Assembly: GCA_016271365.2 (NCBI GenBank) | Contig: CM028131.1 | Span: forward strand, 168,768,501 to 168,832,500 | DNA from: Neoceratodus forsteri | Taxonomy: Eukaryota; Chordata; Ceratodontiformes; Ceratodontidae | Length of the DNA stretch: 64,000 nt | Reading direction: 5' to 3' | In this document: positions 1 through 11,186 of the stretch, piece after piece | Layout: every line of letters starts with the position of its first letter | How positions within the stretch are numbered: position 1 is the first letter of the stretch | Program-made: the position numbers and the translations under genes | Notes under the pieces: generated by a model | The model's database searches: none | What the model saw: the letters and a program-made list of their open reading frames with translations, nothing else | Told to the model about the DNA's origin: nothing

Positions 1-26
1 AGAATCAAGCCCTGGGGAACACCATT

Positions 27-470
27 GTTTATTTATTATTTATTTATTTATTTAGCTTTTGTTGACCGGGTAAGTGCACTAGACAAATCCTGCCTATTTT
101 CAGGCACGACCCGGGGGAGGGGGATACAGATGAATGCCAACTGACCTTGAACCAGATTAAGCTGTTGGTGGTATTTTTAGTGAATGAGGGAAATTTGGCC
201 AGGACACCGGGGAAATTCCCTACTCTTTCGATAAGTGCCATGGGATCTTTAACATCCACCTGAACTACCACCAATCCAGGCAGATGGGACCTCGGTTTAA
301 CGTCTCATCCGAAAGACGGCACCTCAGAAGTGCAGCACCCCTCTCATGCTGCACTACAGTGTCAGTACTGGGATATTAACCCAAGTGCCAGATGTGGGAA
401 CTGAACCCACAGCCCTCTGATCACCCCGCCTCAGAGGCGAGTGTGCTACCTACTGAGCCACTGACACTGA
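27..470 (-). mobile_element. V-SINE with tRNA-like head and LINE-type tail
   Basis: Read on the minus strand, the 5' end near 470 is tRNA-like: an A-box-like TGGCTCAGTAGGTAGC and a B-box-like GGTTCAGTTCCCAC. It is followed by a segment around 300-330 (GCCGTCTTTCGGATGAGACG, then TTAAACCGAGGTCC) that I recognise as the conserved central domain of vertebrate V-SINEs. The 3' end (about 110 down to 27) reads GTGCACTTACCCGGTCAACA and ends in an AAAT repeat. That tail is shared with the L2-like LINE at 11875-15440, as expected for a SINE copied by that LINE's enzyme. No clean target duplication was seen. The element cuts off the L2 fragment beyond it. Confidence 0.88.
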
Positions 471-474
471 CCAC

Positions 475-1175
475 TACCAGCTGCGATGAGAAGGTTCCCA
501 TCACAACCCACTGCATTATGTCAGAATGGAAGGACTCAACCACTTTAAAGTTGTCCTTGCAAGACTCCCATATTCCCCCAAATGCTCCATCAAAACCCTA
601 TGAGCCATGGTGTCAAATCCTGACAACAGATCAACAAGAATGACAATAAAGTGCTCCCATTATCTCTCACTAAGATCAGATCATCAAACACCTTAAGAAG
701 CGTGGTCTCTGTATGGTGGGGAGGTCCTGAAACCTGATTGGAGAGGTTCATTGTTGTCAAAACTCTCAAGGTGAGTCACCACTTCCTTGAAAAGGTTCCC
801 TAAAAAGGAAGGCTTGAGACAGGCCTGCAGTTTTGCCAACCTCTCAGGGTCTAAAGATGGTTTCTTTAAGAGTGGTCTCACCATGGCTTTTTTATGAGCT
901 GACTGGAAACAACCCTCTATAAAGGAACCCAGGACAATGCTGGCAAACACCAGACCCAGGGTCATCCAGCAGTCCACCAACAGCTGAGTAAGGTCTGGGT
1001 CTAACATACTGTAAGTAGGATGTAGCACCACAATCACCCTGAGCACCTCCTCCAAAACAAATGACTGGAACCCTTTCCAGACACTCGGAGTGCCTACATG
1101 CCTCTCCCCTCCATCTCTGCTGGCCCCAAAGAGGCCACCTGTTGAAATATAAGTTTGTATGGCAGACACTGTTCA
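475..1175 (-). mobile_element. L2-type LINE fragment (N-terminal reverse transcriptase)
   Basis: The minus-strand translation of 1169-693 carries the start of an L2 reverse transcriptase: a stretch like KKAMVRPLLKKPSLDPE, then SFLGNLFKEVVTHLESF and a phrase ending LQSGFR. These match the 'lkka.vrPLLKKpsLDp...nyRPiSnLpflgKvlEkvv...qsGFR' block of vertebrate L2. Translation past 693 resembles the next L2 block (FDDLILVRDNGSTLL) but is out of frame and has stops. The fragment ends at the V-SINE near 475. It is a dead piece of an L2 ORF2. It is related to, but not part of, the longer L2 at 26851-29110. Confidence 0.8.
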
Positions 1176-1495
1176 AAAAGAAAGACCTAAACAGCTCACA
1201 TTTTTATTGAGACCAAACTCCTCTGGACTGTACATAGTATGAATGGAATAACCTGTCTACAGTCTGGACAAGTTAAGCAGGCCTAGTTCCTCCTGAGGTT
1301 ATAATCTGTCACAGAAATTTAGACTTTTTCAGGGGTTATTGCCCTCTGATAGTCCTTATAGTAGGACCTCAGAGTTATCCTGTCATCCATCAAGCCCAGC
1401 CTTTTTCTGGAATGCTCCAACCTTTGCCTGGTTGCCTTCAACCACCTCAGCTAATCATTATAACATGATGAGCTGCAACAGGAGGTCATTGTATG

Positions 1496-1873
1496 GACAC
1501 AGTTCAGAAAACCAGCACTCACTGCCTGATATCAGGATTAATCTAGGTCCAAACAAAATATTTGTAAATAATCATAAAAGTTTTTATTTAGTGCCCATGC
1601 AAAACGAACCAACAGGCATACAGTAAAAAGTAAAGCTTACAAGCCCCAGCGCTTCGACTCAAGGCAGAGTCTTCATCAGGGGGTAACAAATAAATGGCGA
1701 GAAAAGACCTTATATACTGGGTTCAATTATAAAAATCTTAATCAATTGTTCAATGAATAGAAACAGCAATGTGAGTATTAAATAAAAACGTTATGATTTA
1801 TTTACAAATATTTCGTTTGGACCTGGATTAATCCTGATATCAGGCAGTGATTGCTGGTTTTCTGGACTGTGTT
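1496..1873. mobile_element. Hairpin-arranged pair of ~92-bp repeats (Penelope-like remnant or foldback)
   Basis: Bases 1496-1588 and 1781-1873 are reverse complements with only a handful of mismatches over about 92 bp; the shared core includes CTGCCTGATATCAGGATTAA. The 190-bp centre has a T-rich segment and a hammerhead-like motif, annotated separately. Penelope-like retroelements often sit as partial copies in inverted orientation with such motifs in their terminal repeats, so that is my preferred reading. A DNA-transposon foldback is the alternative. No coding sequence is present. Confidence 0.6.
1641..1684 (-). ncRNA. Degenerate hammerhead-ribozyme-like core
   Basis: On the minus strand the sequence reads CTGATGA (1679-1673), then a 5-bp stem GACTC/GAGTC closed by a 6-base loop (1671-1656), then GAAG and CGC. 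This is the order of the hammerhead catalytic core (CUGAUGA, stem II, GAAA, stem III), with the last A of GAAA changed to G, so self-cleavage would be weak or lost. Penelope-like elements are known to carry such ribozymes. Stems I and III were not established. Confidence 0.45.
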
Positions 1874-2510
1874 TCTACACGGGCTGGCTGCCCTAAACCT
1901 ATTAGCACCACCCCACTAACTTTTTTCACAGATCGCAGCACATTATTTTTGTTTTGGTCAGTGTATGAACATGGATTGGTGAAATAGAGCTGAGCTCTGC
2001 AATAATGGCCAAATTATAACTCTCAATGGCTGCCTCCATGCCTCCATCGCATGCTGCCTCATGCCCAAGATGTCCAAAACTGCCAGGAACATTTCTGGTT
2101 CCAAAACATGTCTGCTATGGTAATAAATCATCTCCATGGGGGTATGGGTCTTGGTGGACCCCTTCATGAAAGCTAACAGCATGGTTATTTGACCACCATA
2201 CTGGTGCCACCCTGACATCAGAAGTGTTCAGTCCCATGGAGAAGACAGGGTCCAAGGTGTGGCCATCATCACATGTAGCAGATGAAATTACCTGTGTGAG
2301 GTCCAGTGCTTCAATCAGCTGAAAGAATTGCTGAGCAAATTACAAGGTTTCATTGTTAACCCAGGCAACTGATCTCGTCATATTCTTTTTTTCTTTTTCT
2401 TTTTTATTCTTTTGGTATCTGTCATTTGATTTTGACATCATGAGAGATTCAGCTGGATTGCTGCATTTAACAATGCTCAGAGGAAAAATTAACAAGGATT
2501 ATCAGGCCAC
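1874..2510. other. Unassigned spacer
   Basis: About 640 bp without a recognisable element or gene. Only short open stretches are present, and none has a family signature. A T-rich run lies at 2385-2405, just before the GC-rich retroposon. Confidence 0.5.
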
Positions 2511-3128
2511 TGGCCCAGTGGCACTGAGGGTTGAGGTGCTAGATGCCACACCTCGTGCCACGCTGCCAACCCAAGTTCAGGAGCGAGCTCGGGTGCCGGG
2601 AGCCAGCAGGGACAGGGAGAGGATTGAGCACCCACAGGGCTCCACTCCTCCCCCGAGTGGCAGGCAAGGAATTGCCCTGTGCGCCAGTGGCTCCTGGTGG
2701 ACATCGGGAGCACTGCAGTGCATGAGCTGTACAATGTACAGCGCGGCTGATGCAGGCAGGGTTGCCATGCACCAATGCATCAGGCATGCACATGCAAGAG
2801 GGGGGAAGGAGAAGCCACCAGAACAGGGAAAACACAGCGTCCGTGGGTAGGCGACAGCACCTGTCCCCCATGCCCTCTACTGGGTCCACCTTGCCTGGTA
2901 TTCCAGTTCCTCCACCTAGGCCCTCACCTGCAGCCAGAAACAGACATGTAAGAGCACCCAAGAGGAAGGTGGCCCCACCCTGGAGGGGTTAAGCCAGGGG
3001 TGCTGGCAGTGGGGGGGGAGAGGAGGTGTAGGTCGGGGGGGCCTCAGACAGGAAGGATATGGGTAGGATGCCTGAGAGAGGCTCTGCGAGGCTGCAACCT
3101 GAGGGAACTAAAGTTGTGAAAAAAAAAG
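2511..3128 (+). mobile_element. GC-rich A-tailed retroposon, copy 1
   Basis: This GC-rich block starts near GGCCACTGGCCCAGTGG and ends in a run of nine A's. It is homologous to 22573-23150: both begin with a GACACTGAGGGTTGAGG-like motif and 'TGGATGCCACACCTC', and both keep 'GAGGATTGAGCA' and 'TGGCTCCTGGTGGA' in the same order. An imperfect target duplication (AAGGATTATCA before, AAGGATCATTA after) and the A tail indicate L1-type retrotransposition. Open frames inside it differ between the copies and do not look coding. It is an unclassified non-autonomous element, or a piece of a larger one. Confidence 0.65.
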
Positions 3129-6100
3129 GATCATTAAGGAGGCCTATTTGACAACCCCAACATCAGCAACAAGCAGAGCCAGAATCAACAAGCTGCTGAT
3201 CCAGCTCTTCAAGCTGTATCTAAGCAAGATGCACTTGGGGCATGACAGGCTTTTCCAGAAACCGTGGACAGTGGAAGCCAATTCAGACATATGGTTTAGG
3301 AATAATCTGATTTTGGGCGATGTCTGATGCATAAAATATCTAAATCTGGCAGGTTATTTTGCACACATACAAATGACTGCATTTGTACCACCTGCTACTA
3401 CTTATCCCAAGCCTGTAAGGTGGTCAAGATAATAGGACAAGTGAGGGGCGATCCTGAGGTGTTGCATCTAAGGAGGGTGCTGAGACAGGGCACTGTGATA
3501 GCCACTGTTTCAAGGTGCACCCACTACAGTGAGTCAGACAAGGGCAAAGAGAGCCACTTACATGTCTGCAGCATCTAATATGCTAGGGCATAGCCCTCAA
3601 ACCAGTGTAGACCTAATCACCCCCCCTTTGCTCCAGTGCAATCACAGTCTGACCTTGCTCAGCTTTGGGGGTTTGCCTTCCCAGAGTAAGTGGCTGATGA
3701 GCTGTTCTATCTGCTGGAACACCTTGTCTGGGATGCTAAGGAGAAGGTTCCTAAATACGTATATAAACTTAGGCAGGGCGAACATACGTATGCCCTTGAC
3801 CTTCCTCATGAGGGGGAGATTCAGCTTGAGTCAGCACTATATCTCTTGCTCTAGGTCTGCAAGAAGGGGAGAGATGTTTGCATCCACTAGGTCCATCCAC
3901 TTGGTGTCAACCCCAAGTATTTAAAGCCCTTCTCCACCCACTTTACTTGAGTCCCCTGACAGCAGCTGCTGTCACATCCCTGGTTCAGAAGGGATATCAT
4001 GGTTTTCTTGAGATTAACACTCAGCCTTAACAGAGCCACAAACGTGAAGAGTACCACAAGTGCTGGTGGGGATGACTGGCTGGGTTGTGTCAGTGTAAGA
4101 AAGAGGTCATTCACCTAGGTGTTCACCAGGTGCTCCGACCTTTTCACCATGATCCCTGTTATATCAGGCACCATGATCGGTTTCCTAATTTGGGGGTTCA
4201 GGGTTAACAGGAATAGTAGGGGAGAGAGGGTGCAGCCCTGCCTCATGCCTCTGTCAAGCATGAAGAGGGATACTATATGATTTGTAAGGACCACTGCTGA
4301 AGGGCTGTGATTAAGGGTGCTAATCTAACCTCTGAAATAAGGCCCAAACCCATACAGTGACAGATTGTCATGGCTGTAATCCCATTCAGCAGAGTCAGAG
4401 GCTACTGCCGCATGGGAAGGTTTGAAGACAAAGCATGGATCTTCAGACTAAGGAGTGTCCCCAAATCATCAGATCTTGATTTTTGCTTCCTGAAACCAGC
4501 CTGGGTGAGATGGATCAGGCAGGGAAGGGCACTCTTCAGCTGAGAGGCTACTGCTTTGTCCAAAATTTTTCTATCAGTGGCTATGGTATGGTAAAATTTT
4601 ATTCATATCAGAATATGAACAAAGATGTACTCAACTGATCTGAGGCTCATTTACAATGAAGCCCCACAGCACTTTATTACAACATAGTACAATACTGAAA
4701 TTTAATAAATAATGTGCAAAGAACAATAAGCAATACAATTTAAAACAAATAAGGAAACAATTATCGAGAATGAAAAATAATTGCAAAAAAATCCAAAAAT
4801 AAGCATCACGATGTTTGACAACAGAGGAGAGTTTCTTTAGCTTTGTCATCAAGCCACATTTTTATCTCACTCCACCTAATCCTGCCAGAAACTGATCTCA
4901 ATGTATGTAGAATGATATTCCAAGCCACTGGCCCTAGACAGAAAATGACATTCTACTTCTTTCCAAGTTACATTTGGGGACAACTAGTTCCCGTCCCACT
5001 GCTGATCTTGAAGAGGCCTTTTTCTGTCTGTAAATAATGTTGGCTAATATATACTGTACTCTGAAAGTTGCCCATGAATACCTTAGTACATAAATGAGAG
5101 GATGTGACCATTCCTATGGTCACTCACCTTCTGCCATCGTAGATCAGCATATAGTTGGCAACTGTAAATCATGTAAGGAGTGCCGAGTATACAGAGGGCA
5201 AGCCTGTTATAACAAACATCCAGTCTCGCCAGCTCCCTTCAAGCCATACCTGTGTATTTGATGTCCCCACAATCAAGAACTGGAAGGACCATTGTGCTAC
5301 GAGGGAAATAGGATGGAAGTTCACACAGTCCTGGATATTGTCTGACTTTTTGTGGAGCAGGGTGATTATGGCTTCTTCCATGGTACTATGGAGGATTTAT
5401 TTGGTTTAGTTCTGCCTCAGAGCAGAAAGTAATGGGGGAATAATCACATCTGGCATCAGCTGGGACAGGTCGAGGTCAAAGCCATCCCTGTCCAGAGATT
5501 TCCCTTTAGACAGGGATACAGGAGAGCCTTGCAAAACTCCTACTTTGTAGTAGGTGTATCCAAATCCTCTCTAAAGTGCTCAAGGAGTGTGGGAATGGGA
5601 GTGATCCCAAAGAAATCAAAGATTCAAGATGAGGAATATCCCAAGATTTGTGAGGATTAGAGCCATTCATAGAATTGGAGCATGGCAAGATTCATCTCTG
5701 CAGGGCCAGTGGCCGTTGATCCATTTGGTCTGTGGAGCACCAGTATCCTCTATTCTGCTTTTTGTTTCCAGCATCTGTAGGCCAAAGGCACACCCCTTCT
5801 CCGCAATTCCCAGAAGTAGTGCTTAGAGCACAGGAGGTGCCATACTGCTTTCCAATGTAACAAAGTGTTTATGCTGTACTTCAAGCCTGTGATGGAGGCA
5901 ATTAGTGCTCTGGGAGACAGGTAATTTATAAGCTGGGACAATAGCTATGCTAGAGAGCCACTGAGAGCTCTAATCTCTGCTTCCCTCTCTTTCCTTTGGC
6001 TTGTGGAGAATGAGATTATGCAAGCCCACAAAAAGGTTGTAAACTCTTTCCAAACCATGCCCTTCCCCACTGTCTGTGTGTTGTTAGTATTAAAACAGAA

Positions 6101-6903
6101 GGCAGATTCCCTACATATCCAGTCCTCAAATTTGGAGTCAGTGATCAGTAGAGGACTGCATCTCCAGCATGGCAAACTGACTGCATCACCTGTGGGCTGG
6201 AAGCAGAGGGCCACTGGCACATAATTGGATATGATGATGTAGTCTATGCCTTGAGGCAGAGATACCTGGGATGGCAACTGCATCAGCCAGCCAATAACTG
6301 ATATGGCTGTGAATGTCATGGACAGGGGAGTACAAAGAATAGTCTTGGCCAGTAGGGTTTTGACTCCTCCATACATCCACTTTACCCCACCCTGCCATTA
6401 AATCCTGGAGCACTGCAAAGGATTTGGGGTGACTGTCAGTAGAGACCTTTGAGCAACCTGGTATCATGTTGGGAGCAAGACTGAAGTCTGCCCCATCAAG
6501 AAAAAGAAGTTGCTGTTCCCCTTGCCTGTTGGAAATTACTTGGCTGAGGTGGGGAAAAAAAATCAGCATCATCACCATTGAGGGTATAGACGTTGAGAAC
6601 AATGATTTTTCCAACCCAAAAGGCCAGCTGAGCTACCATCCACTTCCCATTGGGGTCTGACAGACAGTTTTCTATGGTCCAATTCAAAGCCCTGTTAACC
6701 AGAATCATTACCCCTTTTGATTTAGTTGACAGACAGCTATGTGCCATCTATCAAACCCATCCCTTGCAAAGCCAGTGAGCCATCTTCCCAGTCAGGTGTG
6801 TCTCCTGGAGTAGTGCAATGTCTGCTCAGAGCAATTTTAGATACTGGAGGACCTTGGTCCATTTCACAGGGTGGTTCAGGCCCTTAACATTCCAAGAGAG
6901 CAT
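3129..6903 (-). pseudogene. L1-type LINE ORF2 remnant (endonuclease and reverse transcriptase)
   Basis: Start at ATG 6903: the endonuclease begins MLSWNVKGLNHP and soon has ALLQETHLTG (the N and QET motifs of APE-type endonuclease). Downstream on the minus strand come a DVWR...DYSLYSPVH block (6400-6310) and the RT entry EAIITLLHKK (about 5375). Next are the RT finger/palm phrase MRQGCTLSPLLF (about 4240-4200) and the catalytic-loop region NDLFLTLTQ with KYLGL downstream (4114-3890). The family ORF2 is about 3.8 kb. Here the spacing between RT entry and palm is about 0.7 kb too long, explained by an inserted LINE 3' end at 4570-5130. Frameshifts and stops are frequent throughout, so the copy is dead. 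Confidence 0.82.
4570..5130 (-). mobile_element. LINE 3'-end fragment inserted in the L1
   Basis: This block interrupts the L1 reverse transcriptase. Its minus-strand translation near 4980-4850 resembles the C-terminal tail of L2-like LINE proteins (a phrase like GPVAWNIILHTLRS then a W-rich end). The last bases (about 4655-4600) read like the tail at 11715-11800: a CTGAGGCTCATTT core followed by an A/T-rich run. It is a short 5'-truncated copy of an L2-like element. Confidence 0.5.
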
Positions 6904-8533
6904 CTTCACTGGGGATCCCGCCCCCTGTGTTGCTATAGCAAAGATGACCAAGCTTGATAGTAGAATAAAAGAAGGGGAAATAGGTGTCTAGAGGGACACA
7001 GTATACCCCGAGACAATGTACAGTATAGAAAAAGCGAATTGCCCAGTACCACCCACTGAGAAGTGACAAGATGTTCCCATATAGGGTAATCTACCTAAGA
7101 ACAATATCTGATGGCAATGTATCACACTCTTACAGATTTTAGGAGTCGTGAAACAGACAAAATATGCAGTTAATCATTGAAACCAGTAACCTGGTTCACT
7201 AGAAGTTGACTGAAAGAAAAAAACAGGATTAACACTCCACCCCATAGGTGTAATAACTGGGAGGCAGCCCTAGCAGCCCATGGGGTGACATGTCATATGT
7301 AACAATCTGGCTAGCCAGGAAATGGTAGATAAGCCTACTGCTTTACCAAGAAAGAGGACATCCTGTATGCCCAAGGAACAGGAGACACTAGATAGAGTGG
7401 TGACAGAAAACCACTGTGTTTTCTACCTCAGCCCTATAGTCAGCTTCATGAGTTTAGAGCTAATAACCAAAGTTGAGGGTTTTATGTGATAATGGCGAGT
7501 CCTGAACTGTGGCAATTACAAAAACTGAAAACAAAAGTGCCCAATGTCAAAAGAGCAACTAACATTCCAGCAACTGTCGCAAACAGCAATGATTGCTTAC
7601 TCCATGGACAACAAAAGCCAAAAGAAGCATTTTTATGTGAGAGGCTATGCCCCCCCGTGCCCCCCAAACTTAATATAATCAACTCCACAGAAGAGCATGT
7701 ATCCAGGGAAAAAGTACAAAAAAAAAAGAACAAAAAGGTTTCACCTCAAGCCAGACCCAATCCCGGGTCTGCTAGCTTTAGGGGCAGTGGCTTATGCCAC
7801 TACAATAAATGGCCAGCTCAGCAGGGCCTGGCCAAACAACTCACTATATCCTGCTATAGTGGGAGAAGCTCACTGCTACACTCATGCTACAGGATATGGC
7901 AATCTCTTGTACCACTTGTTCTAACCTACAAGTGGTATTACTGAGTCGCTCATCTTGAGCCACTCGATAATACTCGCTCATATCGCTGTACACCAAACCA
8001 TGCCCACGTCTAACCTGAGTCATCCTGCAGCAGAGGCCTTGGTGGTATCCAGACAGGGATTTGAGAGACACGACATCTTATCAACTCATGCTTGAGTGGT
8101 GCTGTGCCATTTCTTATGTTTTATCCGTTCCACCTTTGTTGATTCCTGCTACTCTCTGCCTGCTCTGATGGCTTTTATTGCTGATTAACAACTAGAAAAG
8201 CAAAATATTTGCGTGGTTATTTTTTGGATATTTTTAAAATTACCCATTGTAGAGTGCCTTTTAAATCCCAGAAAGCACAGAAAGCTCAGACAAGCAGATT
8301 AGTTGGTAGGGTGTGAAATAGTGAGGTAGCTCAATGTACGTTTGGGTTGAAAGCGAAATGCATAAAATCTGTTGGAAACAAAACTGGCAGGAGTGTGGGA
8401 TTGAAATCTGAATCCCATAAGGAATGAGACTTTGAACAATGCACCTATTTTTTCTGGAAACTGTCTGGTAACCCTAACCAAATAACTTTAGATGGTCACT
8501 ACCACTTCCACTATTAAAAACTGACTGCCTATC
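6904..8533. other. Unassigned stretch, probably partly L1 5' sequence
   Basis: The first few hundred bases lie immediately upstream of the L1 ORF2 start on the minus strand and may be its leader or eroded ORF1, but no ORF1 signature was found. A perfect 10-bp hairpin (7910-7919 against 7928-7937, 8-base loop) is present. The rest shows no gene or known repeat to me. Confidence 0.4.
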
Positions 8534-8897
8534 TTAAAGCAGCAGTGCAACGAAAAAAGTTATTCCAAAAACTGATTTTCTGCTATGGTTATGAAAAATA
8601 TTGGCAGAACTGTTGATTTGGGTTTTCTGGATGCTTTCTATGCTGTGTACTGCACATCTGCATTTTTGTCTGGACTGTTACCCTCCTCGGGTCCTCAATA
8701 TTATTTCTATGCAAAAATACGTCAGTCATCTTTTTTTCTTGAGAAATAAGTATTTTAAAACTTTAATAAAATTCTTAAATGATAATGAAAACTGAAAATG
8801 TTACCACCAAAATAAACTGGAAGAGATTTGGCATCAATTAGGAAGAAAAAAAGGTGGGATCAAATTTTAACCTAGTTTCGTTGCACTGCTGCTTTAA
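8534..8897. mobile_element. MITE with TTAA-bounded 22-bp perfect terminal inverted repeats
   Basis: Positions 8534-8555 and 8876-8897 are exact reverse complements over 22 bp, beginning TTAAAGCAGCAGTGCAACG. TTAA lies at both outer ends, as expected for a TTAA target duplication. The 320-bp interior is AT-rich and non-coding. TTAA targets are used by piggyBac and Kolobok/T2 transposons. The ends do not begin with CCC as piggyBac ends do, and resemble the TTAAAG-type ends of Kolobok/T2 MITEs, so I favour that group. Confidence 0.75.
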
Positions 8898-9214
8898 GAT
8901 GTTATTGAGAGCTGATGATCTGTTGAATTTCTTGTGACCTCTTTGAAGATACGAATCTGTAACTTGTAAAGACTGAAACCAAATATTTTGCCACTAACTT
9001 TGGGAAGGCCTTACTCTGAACTTTGGGATCTTACTTTGGGAAAACCATGCTCTGAATTTTGGGAAGACCTTACTCTGAAAGATATGTTCATTTGTATATT
9101 ACTGACAGACTGGGCATACTTGAATATTATTGCTAGAAACCCATGAAATTACTTATATTTTCTATAATTTTTATTTTTATTTTTCTGGAATTTCTTATTT
9201 CTTTTTATTCATTG

Positions 9215-9563
9215 AAATTATACAAATTGTACAGAACTGAGCAATACTTGTGCAAAAAGAGCAGTTGACTAACCAGTAGTAGAGGTTAAATAAATAAATA
9301 ATTAAAACCATGTGCAATGAGCAATTATGGTCTTTTATTCAATTGCACTCATTTTACGCAGCAACAGGTGATGAGCAGAGGGCAATAATTTATTCCCCTC
9401 TGCTCATCTCCTGTTGCTGGGTGAAAGGACTGTAATTGAAGAAAATACTATTATTACTCATTGTACATGTTTTTAATTATGTATTTATTTAACCTCTACT
9501 ACTAGTTAGTCAACTGCTCTTTTTGCACAAGTATTGCACAGTTCTGCACAATTTGTATAATTT
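9215..9563. mobile_element. Foldback element: ~168-bp inverted arms, 13-bp loop
   Basis: The left arm 9215-9382 and right arm 9396-9563 are reverse complements along their whole length with perhaps 15% mismatch; the inner ends are GATGAGCAGAGGG and CCCTCTGCTCATC. Only about 13 bases separate them, so the single strand would fold into one long hairpin. No ORF. It looks like a hairpin MITE or a head-to-head pair of one sequence. The outermost bases (TACAAATTGTRCAGAA and its complement) recur at 10912-10983. Confidence 0.7.
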
Positions 9564-9604
9564 GCACAGGTTATGTTTGTCTTATACAAGGGAGAATAAA
9601 GACT
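9534..9604 (+). repeat. 71-bp segment repeated at 10912-10983
   Basis: Both places read CTGCACAATTTGTATAATTTG and continue in parallel through a T-rich segment with GTCTTATA and a GGGAATA-like end. The similarity is about 80% by eye. The first copy overlaps the right arm of the foldback at 9215-9563. Together they suggest that a larger element end is present more than once here. Confidence 0.6.
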
Positions 9605-10011
9605 AGGGCTGGGAGAACTTGGTGAAATTCTGACCCTTATTACATAAGAACTAGAACATGGTGAAGCTCTGATTTATTCTGATTAGTTCTGATTTATTGA
9701 CAAATCATTGAAAAAAATGTGAAAAAATGCATAAAAGTGACCAAAGTATGTCATATTTAACACAATCTAATGCATGATTTGTATAAAAAGTACAGTAAAA
9801 CTGCTAAATAAAAGCAATAACTGCTAGCTGCTTCATGTCTGGGCTGTACTAGTTGCATATCCAGCTCAGGTCCATGACGCTGAGTGTGCCAGGTGAGAGA
9901 GATAGAGAGATGGAGACAGACAAACAAATGCAAGCACTATTTTGCCTGCCTGCCTTGTACACTACAGCATACACACACACTGCACAGCCACACTAAGGCC
10001 AAGTTTAATTT

Positions 10012-10523
10012 CTTTATTTGTGATTTCTGTGACAGTAAACATTGTATTTGTCCCCCAGTAGTCTAGTCTATCTCTTTCTCTCTCTCTGCGCCCCCTTCTG
10101 GATGGCACAAGTCAACATTTATTTTGCCAGCATGCCCATGCTCTGGGCCTGTACAGACAGCCACTGTGAAACCAAAAATACACTTTATTTGTGATTTCTG
10201 TGACTATAACATTTCTCCTTGGCCCCCAGTAGTCTAGTCTGTCTCTCTCTCACACTCTGTTTCCTTTTCTGTATGGCACAAATAAACATTTATTTTGCCA
10301 ACATGCCCATGCCCTGGGCCTGTGTACACAGACAGCCACAGTGAAACCAAGAATACGTTTTATTTGCAATTTCTGGGACTATAGCATTACTCTTTGGTCC
10401 CCAGCAGTTTAATCTGTCTCTCTCTGTCTCCTCTGGATGGCACAAATCAACATTTATTTTGCCAGCATGCCCATGCCCTGGGCATGTACGCAGACAGCCT
10501 CAGCGAAGCCAAGAATACATTTT
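10012..10523 (+). repeat. Tandem repeat, three units of ~166-174 bp
   Basis: Units start at about 10012, 10183 and 10357. Each begins with an element like TTTATTTGTGATTTCTGTGAC, then a CCCCAGTAGTCTAGTCT-like phrase, a CT-rich run, CATTTATTTTGCCA, ATGCCCATGCCCTGGGC and CAGACAGCC. Similarity is about 80-85% by eye. A degenerate partial unit may precede 10012. Non-coding minisatellite. Confidence 0.85.
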
Positions 10524-10911
10524 AAACAAGTACATAAAAGAATGGCAGTACTTTAACACACTGCTGCTTTTTAATCTTCATGGCTCAATTGCCTAGTTCC
10601 ACAATCTGAGAACAGACCGATGACACAACCGACTGACCAACCAACCACTGCAGCTACAGCCCCCACTCAGATCTCCCCACCATGAGACTGTGACTGTGGT
10701 CCTCCAGCTCCTGAGCTCAGCTACACCCTCCACTCCTCACTTTTTGTTCTGCCTGGCACCTCCAGCTACAATTATATGCAACTTAGGTATACAGAAAAAA
10801 TGCCCCACTTTCCACAGACCCGGAACCGGACTTCTGCAGTGAAGTCTATATTTATCCAGGTCCATGGAGTCAGGAATTGATCTGGTGGTGTGGATTTAGG
10901 CATAATCTCTG

Positions 10912-10983
10912 TTGCACAATTCTGCACAATTTGTATAATTTGTACAGATTACTTCTGTCTTATATAAAGGGGAATAGTGACCC
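10912..10983 (+). repeat. Second copy of the 71-bp segment at 9534-9604
   Basis: It matches 9534-9604 over its length, starting TGCACAATTCTGCACAATT. No inverted partner is visible here, so this copy is a single arm. Confidence 0.6.
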
Positions 10984-11186
10984 TACTTTGGCATAAATCC
11001 CCCCCAAATACATAGTCATATTCCATATTAGCATTAATATTTAATACAGACAGCAGTATTCATGTATTTTCCCATTCCATCAGCATTTTGGGGAGATAAT
11101 TGTATAGTTGTATATCCCCCTATCTGCTCTTAATTATTTGTATCTGGTTCTAGCTGTCATTTGCTGCATTGTTACATCTTCATTGA

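Noticed and set aside
2489..2992. Several overlapping open frames on both strands of a GC-rich block
   Set aside because: They overlap each other in the A-tailed retroposon and are not kept in its second copy at 22573-23150. GC richness alone lowers stop frequency.
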